Origin: Bacteriovoracaceae bacterium
Lineage (GTDB): Bacteria > Bdellovibrionota > Bacteriovoracia > Bacteriovoracales > Bacteriovoracaceae
DNA length: 54,388 nt
Assembly (NCBI GenBank): GCA_020630335.1
Contig: JAHDBN010000009.1
Coordinates: 28,836-83,223, forward strand
Direction of reading: 5' to 3'
Shown here: one piece after another, positions 42,636-51,737 of the stretch
How positions within the stretch are numbered: position 1 is the stretch's first letter
Layout: every line of letters begins with the position of its first letter
Notes under the pieces: generated by a model
Seen by the model: the letters and a program-made list of their open reading frames with translations, nothing else
What the model was told of the DNA's origin: nothing
Databases searched by the model: none
Made by a program: the position numbers and the translations under genes

Positions 42636-43478
42636 GTGAAATTATTATCATTGTTTTGTTTTCTAAGTCTCTTTTCATCTTCTTCATTTACTCAGATTCA
42701 TTATTACTCAAAAGACTTTTATGAACTAGGACTTGATAAAAGCATTGATAATTTTGCCAAGATTGAAATTAGAAGATTATTAAAAAATATTTTAGATTAC
42801 ACTCATGTAAAGACTACGCGCTTTGATATCATTGAAGCTAAATGTCCTCCCAAAAGACAAAATTTTTGTTACAAACATGTTCACCTAGATTACTCAAGAG
42901 AAGTAAGGCCTCTAATTATGGCAATACTTCCAAAAAAGGAATCAGGAACATCTACAGGGAAAGTAAACACACCATACTGTGATGAGTATTATGAAGTTAA
43001 AAAAATTAACAATCGATATATCTTCCCAGAACATACAAAGTTCAATGTTGAGCACACATGGCCTAAGAGTAAATTTAATAAAAGATATGATAGAAGCCTT
43101 CAAAAATCAGATTTATATAATCTTTATCCCGTCTTATCTAAGGCGAACTCTCACAGAGGAAGCTTTCATTTCGGAGAATTTAAAGGGCATGATCACCCTA
43201 TTTCTTTTTGCCAAGCCAGTGAGCTAGGACATATAGATGGAGCGATTCATTTCGAGCCACCAGCAGATCATAAAGGAAATGTTGCGAGATCTGTGTTTTA
43301 CTTTGCACTTAAATACGAAATTAAAATCACTCATGCGCAGTTAAAAATGTTTCAAAAGTGGCACCTCTCTGATCCTGTTGATGAAGAAGAGCGGGAAAGA
43401 GCGAACTTAATCTATAAATTTCAGAAGAATAGAAACCCATTTATTGATTTCCCTCACTTAACTGAAATCTTTATTTAA
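42636..43478 (+). CDS. Secreted endonuclease I (EndA/NucM family)
   Basis: 280 residues from a GTG with AAAAGGA upstream. Signal peptide MKLLSLFCFLSLFSSSSF. The beta-beta-alpha-metal nuclease core is FNVEHTWPKSKF (His140 general base), then SDLYNLYPVLSKANSHRGSFHFG, as in Vibrio Vvn and E. coli EndA. Cysteines at 70, 78 and 115 may form disulfides. It degrades DNA (and RNA) in the periplasm or outside, probably for nutrition. Likely shares a transcript with the Ppx/GppA gene 12 bases downstream. Confidence 0.92.
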   Translation: MKLLSLFCFLSLFSSSSFTQIHYYSKDFYELGLDKSIDNFAKIEIRRLLKNILDYTHVKTTRFDIIEAKCPPKRQNFCYKHVHLDYSREVRPLIMAILPKKESGTSTGKVNTPYCDEYYEVKKINNRYIFPEHTKFNVEHTWPKSKFNKRYDRSLQKSDLYNLYPVLSKANSHRGSFHFGEFKGHDHPISFCQASELGHIDGAIHFEPPADHKGNVARSVFYFALKYEIKITHAQLKMFQKWHLSDPVDEEERERANLIYKFQKNRNPFIDFPHLTEIFI

Positions 43479-43490
43479 AAATTTTTCTTT

Positions 43491-44411
43491 ATGCGTATAT
43501 CGCTAGTAGAAATTGGATCTAATGCTGTAAGACATTATATTGCAACAACAAAGTCCAAACACTTCGTTATCGAAGCTAAGACCAGATATCCCATTAGATT
43601 AGGATCTGAGGTTTTTAATAGTTCTAAAATTTCTTCATCTTCAATTTTTGAACTTGAGTGTATTTTTTCAAAAATATTTCATATTAATAAATCAAAAAAA
43701 ATTAAAAAAAATATTTGTATTGCAACTAGTGCCTTAAGAGAAGCTAGGAATACAAAGTTGATCGTTGATAAAATCAAAAAAAATACTGGTATCCATATTC
43801 AAGTCATCAATGGAGATACCGAAGCAGAACTAGTCCAAATAAGTGCTATGGCCAATGGACTGAACATACAACAAACCTCTTTGTTAATTGATATGGGTGG
43901 AGGAAGTACTGAGTTTATAATTTGTAAGAAAGAAAATATGTTATCGACTAAAAGCTTTCCTATAGGGACTTTAAAATACCTAAATTTAAAACAAAAAGAT
44001 TTAGAACTTAAAATCTCTCAAGATATTCATTTAATTAAAGATTTTCTTATTAAATCTTTATCTGGGAATACTCTCAAGCATATCTATGCCTTGGGAGGAA
44101 ATGCTAGAAGGATAGGAAAATTAAATAAGTATTTAGCTTATACTCCTAGCCAAGAAGTCGTAACTTCAAAAAACTTAAAGAAAATTATTCAAAAAGTATC
44201 TAAATACTCTTTTTTAGATAGGATCAAATTTTTGGGGCTTAGAAAAGATAGAGCTGATGTTATTATCCCTGCTTCTTTATTTTTCCTAGAAGTCCTTAAA
44301 GTCTTAGATATAAAAAAAATAAAGTGCCCAGATATAAGTATTGCTGATAGCATTTTTTACTTATCTCTTCCTTCCACTAAAAGAAAAATAAAAGGCCTTA
44401 GATTAAAGTGA
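43491..44411 (+). CDS. Ppx/GppA-family exopolyphosphatase
   Basis: 306 residues. Actin-like ATPase fold of the Ppx/GppA type: VEIGSNAVRHYIA (phosphate 1 motif, with Glu where Asp is usual), ATSALREARN, INGDTEAELVQISA, IDMGGGSTEFIICK (phosphate 2) and ALGGNARRIG (adenosine motif). It is the short form, without the C-terminal HD domain. It hydrolyses polyphosphate or pppGpp. The start has no obvious ribosome site. Overlaps the convergent gene by 9 bases. Confidence 0.9.
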   Translation: MRISLVEIGSNAVRHYIATTKSKHFVIEAKTRYPIRLGSEVFNSSKISSSSIFELECIFSKIFHINKSKKIKKNICIATSALREARNTKLIVDKIKKNTGIHIQVINGDTEAELVQISAMANGLNIQQTSLLIDMGGGSTEFIICKKENMLSTKSFPIGTLKYLNLKQKDLELKISQDIHLIKDFLIKSLSGNTLKHIYALGGNARRIGKLNKYLAYTPSQEVVTSKNLKKIIQKVSKYSFLDRIKFLGLRKDRADVIIPASLFFLEVLKVLDIKKIKCPDISIADSIFYLSLPSTKRKIKGLRLK

Positions 44412-45602
44412 CGGTTTTGATATATAGAGAACTCCATTAATTCCAGATAAAGTCACTATTCCTGATTTATAATAAGGAAAAACAGACCAAATACCTTTGA
44501 ATACCGCCTTATCAGTATTTGGCATTGTATCTAAAAAAGCGACTTCTTTGAGTTTTCCTTTATTAGCTTTTTTTATACTTAAAATTCTTAAGCCTGCTGT
44601 ATAATTAGCTTGATAAAGATAATCTCCCTTCACATACATATTGTGATCAATTGCTGCTGTATCATGATGATGAACGGAAAATTGCTTAATATTTTCTAAA
44701 TCAGAAAAATCCCATAAAAATGTTTTTGTCTTCACACCTAGTTTCTTTTCATCCAGCTCATCGCCAAGAAAAAATATATTATGATCTTCAGATAACCAAC
44801 CTTGATGAGTGTATTTAACTGCCTTATAAGATGAAACAGAAATCTGCTTAGGATTTGCTTTGTCAGTAACATCTACCACATTCACAGTATCTTCATTAGA
44901 AGCGACACAGATTTCTCTTCCAACATAACGAGAATCTGCTCCATTATAAATGACACATTGAACATCATGAGTGTAAGCATCTCCATGCATAAATTCTTGA
45001 TTACTAAAGAAATTATTCTTAGGCACCTCATAAACACCTCTACCCACACAAGTTGAAAACTTAGGAAGTAGTGGATTTTTGATATCCATAATGTGCAAGC
45101 CGCCATCGCATGTTGATGACCCTACAGCATAAGCAAAACCAGTCTCTTCATGGATAAAAATATTATGAGCATTCCCAAACTTTTTATATCTATAATCACT
45201 TTTTAGTATTTCTACTTTATCTCCATTTAACTTTCTTAGTTTATGAAGATCTACTACTTGCATCCCATGCCCCCAGGCCTCAGACACAATATAAGCATAG
45301 TGCTTATAAATCTTAACATCTCTCCAATCGCTAGAAATAGTCGCAGTTTTTAAATCTGCTAAATGTTTAGGAGATCTAGGATCACTTATATCAATAAATG
45401 AAGTCTTAGAGTTAAGCCCCATAATGGCATATTCTTTTCCTGTCTTTTCATCCGTCCAGCCCCAAATATCATTACCTGCTGAGGCTTTTAAACCAGATTT
45501 TTTTAAATCCAAAGAGCTTTCTAAGCTAACCTTTTTAGACTTAATATCTTGGGAATAAAGTGATAAAGAAAATAAAAAACAAGATAACATTAATAATTTC
45601 AT
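44403..45602 (-). CDS. Secreted choice-of-anchor B / LVIVD-repeat beta-propeller protein
   Basis: 399 residues with signal peptide MKLLMLSCFLFSLSLYSQ. The whole protein follows the choice-of-anchor-B family pattern: GNDIWGWTDEKTGKEYAIMG, FIDISDP, WRDVKIYKHYAYIVSEA, AHNIFIHEETGFAYAVG, YTHDVQCVIYNG, YVGREICVASNE and a final IDHNMYVKGDYLYQANY. It is a predicted six- or seven-bladed propeller displayed outside the cell. The family is common in marine bacteria and its function is unknown. The C-terminus here lacks an added sorting domain, so anchoring is not evident. Confidence 0.85.
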   Translation of the reverse strand: MKLLMLSCFLFSLSLYSQDIKSKKVSLESSLDLKKSGLKASAGNDIWGWTDEKTGKEYAIMGLNSKTSFIDISDPRSPKHLADLKTATISSDWRDVKIYKHYAYIVSEAWGHGMQVVDLHKLRKLNGDKVEILKSDYRYKKFGNAHNIFIHEETGFAYAVGSSTCDGGLHIMDIKNPLLPKFSTCVGRGVYEVPKNNFFSNQEFMHGDAYTHDVQCVIYNGADSRYVGREICVASNEDTVNVVDVTDKANPKQISVSSYKAVKYTHQGWLSEDHNIFFLGDELDEKKLGVKTKTFLWDFSDLENIKQFSVHHHDTAAIDHNMYVKGDYLYQANYTAGLRILSIKKANKGKLKEVAFLDTMPNTDKAVFKGIWSVFPYYKSGIVTLSGINGVLYISKPSL

Positions 45603-45714
45603 TCAAGTCCTTTTGAATTGATAAGATTCATCTATTATTTCTAATTTCAATTAATATGACAAAAAATAAGATAAAGCCTAGTAAAACACTACTCTTTTAT
45701 GATTCAATTAAAAT

Positions 45715-46590
45715 ATGAAATATTTATTATTACTATTATGTTCTTTGTCTATTTTTGCTTCTGATGTCTCTTCTCATTTTTTTCTTAATGGAAAAAAGGT
45801 CCGGGCGATGAAACATGGAATGCTTATGAATTCTGGGCCTGCAATATTAGAATTTTATTTTACAGAAAATAAAACAGGCGAAGTGATAAAAGATTACAAA
45901 GTTATGCATGGAAAGCTTATGCATATGGTTATTGTAAAAAAAGACCTTTCTTTTTTTAAGCACATACATCCTTATTTTGATCCTATTACTGGTAGGTTTC
46001 AAATTACTCTCAACATGAAACATCAAGACCCTGATAATTTTGGTGCTGAAAATGTCTTTGATGGCCCAGGAATGTATATGGTCATGGTCGATATAGAGCC
46101 CAAGGGTATTGGGATGAGAATGTTTCACCATCATCTTCATCTTCACGGGAAAGCTATTTATAAAGATTTAGAACTCATCGACAATAAGGGTAATGAAATT
46201 ACAAAAACTTTTTACAAAGAAAAATTCAAAGCTCATTTTGATTATAACGTAACTCCTGGATGTCATTCAAATCTTATAGAGGTGAATTTAAATATAAAAG
46301 TTCTCAATGAACTAACTAATACTTATGAATCAAAGACTGCTTTATTTGAGGATTGGTTAATGACTGGAGCTCATGCTTTATGGATTAGTCAAAAATCTTC
46401 AATGTCTATGGCACATATGCATGCTGCCAGACCTCCAAAAGAAAACACACCTTTTGTTTTTTCTTACTTTGATAATAATCATCTAGCTCATGGTATTCAA
46501 AAAATATGGTTTCAAATGAAATTTCAAGGAAAAGTTTATACTTTTCCTTTTGTATTTGAATATGCACCACTAAAAGTTAGCTGTGATTAA
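45715..46590 (+). CDS. Secreted His/Met-rich protein, possible metal binder
   Basis: 291 residues with signal peptide MKYLLLLLCSLSIFA. Dense His/Met clusters stand out: AMKHGMLMN, MHGKLMHMVIV, FKHIHPYFDP, MRMFHHHLHLHGK and SMSMAHMHAARPP. The arrangement suggests copper or another soft metal bound in the periplasm by a beta-sandwich protein. The LMHMVIV..DLSFFKHIHP pattern recurs in uncharacterised bacterial proteins linked to metal handling. No ribosome site precedes the ATG; TATGAT at 45698-45703 could be its -10, giving a very short leader. Overlaps the convergent gene by 4 bases. Confidence 0.65.
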   Translation: MKYLLLLLCSLSIFASDVSSHFFLNGKKVRAMKHGMLMNSGPAILEFYFTENKTGEVIKDYKVMHGKLMHMVIVKKDLSFFKHIHPYFDPITGRFQITLNMKHQDPDNFGAENVFDGPGMYMVMVDIEPKGIGMRMFHHHLHLHGKAIYKDLELIDNKGNEITKTFYKEKFKAHFDYNVTPGCHSNLIEVNLNIKVLNELTNTYESKTALFEDWLMTGAHALWISQKSSMSMAHMHAARPPKENTPFVFSYFDNNHLAHGIQKIWFQMKFQGKVYTFPFVFEYAPLKVSCD

Positions 46591-46904
46591 TGCGTTCTAG
46601 ATTTAGGAAAAGCACTCAAATTTCTATCATTTAAATGATTAGAAATATTCTCTGATTGAATCCTTCCATTGGATGAACACTTAGCATCTGTTAATACAGC
46701 AACTGCTTTGGATTTTTGACATCTCAAAGAAGGTTTGTGCTTTACTCTAAAAATCTCTGCTCTCTTTCCCTTTAACACGACGACCTTACAACCTCTTTTC
46801 ACTAAAGACTTAACAGAATTCTTGCAAATATACTGGACTGCATCCAGTGAAAATGTCATTTGCGAAAAAAAGCTCAATACTAAAACTATTTTTATATTTT
46901 TCAT
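46587..46904 (-). CDS. Small secreted protein of unknown function
   Basis: 105 residues with signal peptide MKNIKIVLVLSFFSQMTFS. Basic mature protein with four cysteines, possibly two disulfides. No family recognised. AAGGA ribosome site. It begins 11 bases after the 915-residue lipoprotein gene and is probably in the same transcript. Its stop codon overlaps that of the convergent metal-binding-like gene. Confidence 0.6.
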   Translation of the reverse strand: MKNIKIVLVLSFFSQMTFSLDAVQYICKNSVKSLVKRGCKVVVLKGKRAEIFRVKHKPSLRCQKSKAVAVLTDAKCSSNGRIQSENISNHLNDRNLSAFPKSRTH

Positions 46905-46915
46905 CTCTATCCTTT

Positions 46916-49663
46916 TTAATTACACGGTGGAGCAGGTTCTATTGTTTCACAGTTTGGATTTGTAAACGCCTGCTCTTTAGTTAGTACTCCAAGAATACAT
47001 TTTCTAAATTGAATTAAATCTAAAGCACTATGCTTGCCATCACCATTAACATCATATTCTTTCCCTTCAATCTTAGGATTTATTTGAAGCAAAGTTTTTT
47101 GTGATAAAACAAGATCAATTGTAGAAAGAGTATCTGAATCATTATAATCGTAGTCACAGTTTACTAAGTCTTGCTTTTTAGTAACCTTTACTGAAACAAT
47201 AGCGCTATTATTAGAGCTGGCTTCAGCAGTGTCTGGTTCAATTAATGTTTTTAAATAATCAGTTTCTGAAACTTCATAAAAAATCATCTCATCAATATTA
47301 GGATTTTTATTTTTACATACAATTTCAAGTCGGGCCTCTTCATTTACTCCTAAACTAAAAGACCAAATATCATGGTCAGCCCAAGCTCCATTACCTGCAA
47401 CGACTGATCCTTTTGAAACAGAGTGACTTATGTATTCTGTTTCTGCTGGACATCTTTCTTGTAGCAATTTATAACTTGCAAAGTTTCCTGAATCAGGTCC
47501 CAAATTCTTAAATTTTACAGTGAATTTTATATCCTCATCTAATTCTACTTCCTCTAAGTCAGACTCTACTAATACTGCCAAATCTGATTTTTTAACTAAA
47601 ACTACAGAGTTTCCAATTATCGTGGTAAAAGATCCGGAATTATTAGACAAGACAGGATCAACTAGTTCCGTTTCTATATCTTCTTTGAACACATCGAACA
47701 CAAGCTTATCTCCAATATCTCCTGAAATAATTTTACAAGAAACTCTAAACTTTGCTCTTACTCCTGGTAATAATGAATCAAGTCCTGTTCGAAAAGTTGA
47801 ACTACCAAAAGCTCCTCCTTGAGTAATAGCTACCTTCTCTATTGGTTCTACTATAGAGAAAGCTGTTTTTTCAGGACAGTTGGCATTTACAAAAGTATTC
47901 GTTGAAATTGCAGGCCCTTTATTCAGAACCTCTACAAAGAAACTAATATGCTCTCCAACAGGTGCTTGAACTTTATCTCCATAAACTTTAATCTCAAGAT
48001 CATGTGTCGTAGGAGGTAGTTCATTGCAAGTTAGAGTTGAAAGTTGAAACTCTAATTCTTGCTCTCTAAATATTTGATCTTGCTCTAAAAATTTACTCAT
48101 CGAAATATCAGAGCTTCCTTTATCTACATGTATAAAGGATGTCTCTTGTCCTAATCCTTGGAATTTAAACTCTGGGATTCCAAGAATTGCAGCTGCCGAA
48201 GGTAAAGTTTCAAAAACAGGCGGAGAAATTGAATGTTGATCTGAAAAATGTGCTTTATGACAAGAAACACATGTATTGATTGAGAAGTTTCGTATCATGG
48301 CCGTATGATGGGCTTTTCTCGCACCTGAAGGCTGAATATCAGGTCGAATAATCCCGAGAGGTATTAACTCATCTACCCAACTAGCTCCAAAACCAAAATC
48401 ATTTTGCCAAGCTCTTAATTCACTTGGTAATTCATAATCCTCGCCAACAAGTGAGGCTATCGTTTCAAAATTTCCTTGGATATAGTTTTTTATAAGATTT
48501 TTATCACCAGGCACAATACCATTTTTTATAATTCCATTTGATACATTACTAAAATTATCTTTAGGTGTTTTTTCTAAACGATGTCTTTTCAAAAAACCAT
48601 CATTAGTGACAACATAAGAAAAAAGACTCCATGGGGGCGCTAAGAAATCATTAACTCTAACATTTTTTAGAGCAGCTCCTCCCTTCCATTGTTCACTTTC
48701 TTCATACTTAGCTCTAGTTGACCTACGTAAAAGCCCTAGGAGCGTTGACCTATAACTATGTTTAGATAGGGATGTATCCTGTTTATAACAACTCAACTTT
48801 CCTACTGTTTTAACCCATTGCTCTCTACTCCACGAACCCAAGCTGCTAATACTACTCGCATTACCCGCAACATGAAAGGCCTCTGTATCTACAGGCATTC
48901 CATATTCTAAAATTGTATAAGATCTTCTAGTTTGAGTGTCTAAATTTTTATCTTTATCTACAAATTTATATAGCAATCGAATCTGTCCAGCACTAATGAC
49001 TTTACCCGTAGCATCTGTTTCAAATAACTCGGGCCTAATCATAATTGCCATTAATCTGTACGGAGCTCCTCTTTGAGTTAGATTACCACTTGAATCTTTT
49101 TCCCATTCATTTCTGATTGCATCTGAAATCTTAGTTGGAGGAGTTCCTGGTGCTGATCCAAATGGAGGCGTTATTGTTTTGGGCCTAATATCATCCAATT
49201 CATTACTCAAAAGAGTTTGTCCATGAACACCTTCGAATCCTTTTAAATAAGTTTCAAATAAGTTTTGCACGTTAGGATCATCATCTGGAAGATTTACCTT
49301 TAAGTGCAAACTTGCCAACACCCGTCCAAAACGTAAATGTCCTCCAACCCAAATTTTATTTGGACTAGTTTCATCTAATCTTTTCTTAGGATCAAACTCT
49401 TCAATTAAAGCTGGATCAGAAATGATTAATGATTTATCAATAGCAATATCTGCGACAATTCCCTCTAACTCAACTGGCACATTACCTGAATATCCACCAC
49501 CAGAACCTCCTCCATCTGTTCCTATACCATTGCAATAACAATTCTCTTCAACAAATACTTCATTGTGCTTAGTATCTGATGATTTCTTCAAATCAGTTTT
49601 AGATGAATTGCTTTCAGAACAGCTAAAAAATACAAAAATTGATAAGACTAAAATCTTAATCAT
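46916..49663 (-). CDS. Large lipoprotein: haem motif, DUF11-type repeats, dockerin-like end
   Basis: 915 residues. Lipoprotein signal with Cys15 (VFFSC), then a Gly-rich linker (GGGSGGGYSG). The first half (about 65-560) has no named domain but carries a c-type haem motif CVSCH at 465-469. Two DUF11-like beta repeats follow (about 570-690 and 710-830). The C-terminal segment has two EF-hand/dockerin-like loops (DYDYNDSDTLSTIDLVLSQ and YDVNGDGKHSALDLIQFRK), which would bind calcium. It may be a surface redox or adhesion protein. This domain mix is unusual. TAGGAG site before the ATG. Confidence 0.7.
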   Translation of the reverse strand: MIKILVLSIFVFFSCSESNSSKTDLKKSSDTKHNEVFVEENCYCNGIGTDGGGSGGGYSGNVPVELEGIVADIAIDKSLIISDPALIEEFDPKKRLDETSPNKIWVGGHLRFGRVLASLHLKVNLPDDDPNVQNLFETYLKGFEGVHGQTLLSNELDDIRPKTITPPFGSAPGTPPTKISDAIRNEWEKDSSGNLTQRGAPYRLMAIMIRPELFETDATGKVISAGQIRLLYKFVDKDKNLDTQTRRSYTILEYGMPVDTEAFHVAGNASSISSLGSWSREQWVKTVGKLSCYKQDTSLSKHSYRSTLLGLLRRSTRAKYEESEQWKGGAALKNVRVNDFLAPPWSLFSYVVTNDGFLKRHRLEKTPKDNFSNVSNGIIKNGIVPGDKNLIKNYIQGNFETIASLVGEDYELPSELRAWQNDFGFGASWVDELIPLGIIRPDIQPSGARKAHHTAMIRNFSINTCVSCHKAHFSDQHSISPPVFETLPSAAAILGIPEFKFQGLGQETSFIHVDKGSSDISMSKFLEQDQIFREQELEFQLSTLTCNELPPTTHDLEIKVYGDKVQAPVGEHISFFVEVLNKGPAISTNTFVNANCPEKTAFSIVEPIEKVAITQGGAFGSSTFRTGLDSLLPGVRAKFRVSCKIISGDIGDKLVFDVFKEDIETELVDPVLSNNSGSFTTIIGNSVVLVKKSDLAVLVESDLEEVELDEDIKFTVKFKNLGPDSGNFASYKLLQERCPAETEYISHSVSKGSVVAGNGAWADHDIWSFSLGVNEEARLEIVCKNKNPNIDEMIFYEVSETDYLKTLIEPDTAEASSNNSAIVSVKVTKKQDLVNCDYDYNDSDTLSTIDLVLSQKTLLQINPKIEGKEYDVNGDGKHSALDLIQFRKCILGVLTKEQAFTNPNCETIEPAPPCN

Positions 49664-49772
49664 ATTTCTCTCCTAAGATGATGAACTTAGTTTTCATCGG
49701 ATTTCCGAGCTAAAAACTTTAGTATTTTTTTGTATTCTTACTGATAAATTAGCCTTATGATTGCTATTATTC

Positions 49773-50705
49773 ATGTTTAAAAATGTATTTTTTCTTTTTT
49801 GCTTTTTCTCTTCATTGTTAATTAAGGCTTCATGCTTGGAAAGTGTTTATGAGAGTTTTGCTAAAATAAGTAAAAGTTCATCACCTCAAAAAATTTCAAC
49901 TAAAGGCCATCTTAGTTCAATCGAATATTCTAGATCAATATTTAACTTGATCGGAATTCATAATCACATCCAAGGCATGATTTATATTCCTCAGAAAGAT
50001 CTTTTTTTTGTAAGTGGAGGAGATTGGAAATCTGAAGGTATGTTACTCATCGCTAATAATAAAGATAAGAAATCTTTCAAACGCCTTCCCATGATGAGTC
50101 AAAAAATAATTTGGCACGTTGGAAGTATGAATCTTTATAAAGACTTTTTATTAACAACCTTGGAGAATATGAATGATCCTAATAATAAAATCTTCGAAAC
50201 AGATATAAAGATTTTAAATATAGAAAATATTCATAATATTTCCGAAGATCCCCTATCCTTCAAAACTAATAATGGACGCTATGGATCTATTGATATTTTA
50301 GAGATTGAAAATCAGACATACTTATTTGGAGCTGATGTGAGGCATATTGATATTTATAAAAAAACAGGCAAAGGTTTTCAATTTCACAAAAAAATCCAAG
50401 AAGAAATCTTCACAGGATCTTATATTAAAGCTTTTAAACAGTGTAATGGAGAAATTTTTATAGCTGACTTTAGAACACAATTTCACTTACTAAAATATAA
50501 CGATAACTATGTTCAACTTTACAAAATCAATCTCTTAGATGGATCATTTCAAAAAAAAGAGAGAATTGACTTTTATTGCCGAAATATCTGCGAATTTAGA
50601 GGCTCTGTTAGTGTTACTCAGAAAGGCCAAAACCTCTCTATCTTAAGTTCTAATAAATTTCAAGAAATGAGCATCAATACGCTACTTTACAAGTGGTTTG
50701 AGTAG
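49773..50705 (+). CDS. Secreted protein, paralogue A of a tandem pair
   Basis: 310 residues from the ATG at 49773; a TTG at 49761 is possible but adds only MLLF before the signal peptide (MFKNVFFLFCFFSSLLIKAS). It shares blocks with the next gene product: CLESVYESF, STKGHLSSIEYSRSIFNL, NHIQGMIYIPQKDLFFVSGG, DWK, KQCNG and a CRNICEFRG cysteine pair. The repeated beta-strand look suggests a propeller-like fold. Function unknown. Confidence 0.65.
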   Translation: MFKNVFFLFCFFSSLLIKASCLESVYESFAKISKSSSPQKISTKGHLSSIEYSRSIFNLIGIHNHIQGMIYIPQKDLFFVSGGDWKSEGMLLIANNKDKKSFKRLPMMSQKIIWHVGSMNLYKDFLLTTLENMNDPNNKIFETDIKILNIENIHNISEDPLSFKTNNGRYGSIDILEIENQTYLFGADVRHIDIYKKTGKGFQFHKKIQEEIFTGSYIKAFKQCNGEIFIADFRTQFHLLKYNDNYVQLYKINLLDGSFQKKERIDFYCRNICEFRGSVSVTQKGQNLSILSSNKFQEMSINTLLYKWFE

Positions 50706-50783
50706 AAAATCATTTAAGAATTATTGGGAAGAAAAAAAGTTTCTGCAAATAATTTATTTTTTAAACCAGTAAAATACAGAGAT

Positions 50784-51737
50784 ATGAAAAAATCAAAAAA
50801 GCTTATTGCCTTCATCTTTTGTTACTCATTTCAATTATTCTCCTCTACTTGTCTTGAAAATGTTCAAGAAAGTTTTAAAGAAATCGCAAAAGATGCTCCC
50901 ACTGAAATAATACATACTAAAGGATATTTTGGTCCAACTGAATACACTCAGTCTTTATTTAACCTTTTTGGATATAATAATCACCTTCAAGGAGTTGCCT
51001 ACTATCCTGAAAAAGATATTTATATTTTAAGTGGTGGAGATTGGAAAACGAAGAAAGGTTTACTGATATTTGCAAGAGAATTCCAGGGGAAAATGAGAGT
51101 TTTTAAAAGAATACACTTAACAAGCCAAAAAGAACTCTGGCATATCGGTGGGATTAATATAATAGGCAATAAGTTGTTTCTATCAATTGAAAACATGGGA
51201 GCTGATAAGTTTTGGATCAAGGAATCTGATGTATATGTTTTTGATATTAGTGATATTGAAAATATAAAAAAACTGCCAGAATCTTTCATGGCCAATAACG
51301 GAAAATATGGGGCCATCGATTATACTTATTACAAACATGAGGATTATCTGTTCGCAGGAAACATGGGGTATGTTGATATATACAAGAAGCCCACTTATGA
51401 GAACCAATACGATTTATTAACTAGGATACGAAAACTTATCTTCAAAGGCTCTCATCTAAAAGTATTAAAGCAATGTGATGGAACACTTTTTTTAGCTGGG
51501 TTTAAAAGCTCTTTTAGATTAATAAAACCAAGTAAGAATTTTGTCTACCTATACAAGCTTGACATTAATCAAGGTAAAGCAAAAAAAATAGCAAAATACC
51601 AGTTTAATTGTAATAGAAATTGTTCATTTCGAGGTGCTGTCAATATATTACAAGAGAATCAAAAACTCTCAATTATCTCTTCTAAGATGTTCAAGGAATC
51701 GTTAGCTCCATTTATTAAATTTAAAATTTTTAAATGA
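50784..51737 (+). CDS. Secreted protein, paralogue B of a tandem pair
   Basis: 317 residues from the ATG at 50784, where the signal peptide MKKSKKLIAFIFCYSFQLFSS begins; the frame is open from a TTG at 50724 but that would bury the signal peptide. Clearly homologous along its length to the preceding gene: CLENVQESF, HTKGYFGPTEYTQSLFNL, NHLQGVAYYPEKDIYILSGG, DWK, LKQCDG and CNRNCSFRG. A gene duplication is the simplest origin. The two differ enough to have separate ligands or partners. Overlaps the convergent gene by 8 bases. Confidence 0.65.
   Translation: MKKSKKLIAFIFCYSFQLFSSTCLENVQESFKEIAKDAPTEIIHTKGYFGPTEYTQSLFNLFGYNNHLQGVAYYPEKDIYILSGGDWKTKKGLLIFAREFQGKMRVFKRIHLTSQKELWHIGGINIIGNKLFLSIENMGADKFWIKESDVYVFDISDIENIKKLPESFMANNGKYGAIDYTYYKHEDYLFAGNMGYVDIYKKPTYENQYDLLTRIRKLIFKGSHLKVLKQCDGTLFLAGFKSSFRLIKPSKNFVYLYKLDINQGKAKKIAKYQFNCNRNCSFRGAVNILQENQKLSIISSKMFKESLAPFIKFKIFK

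Noticed and set aside
51020-51407. Two minus-strand frames inside paralogue B
   Set aside because: They are antisense to a gene with a signal peptide and full-length similarity to its neighbour.
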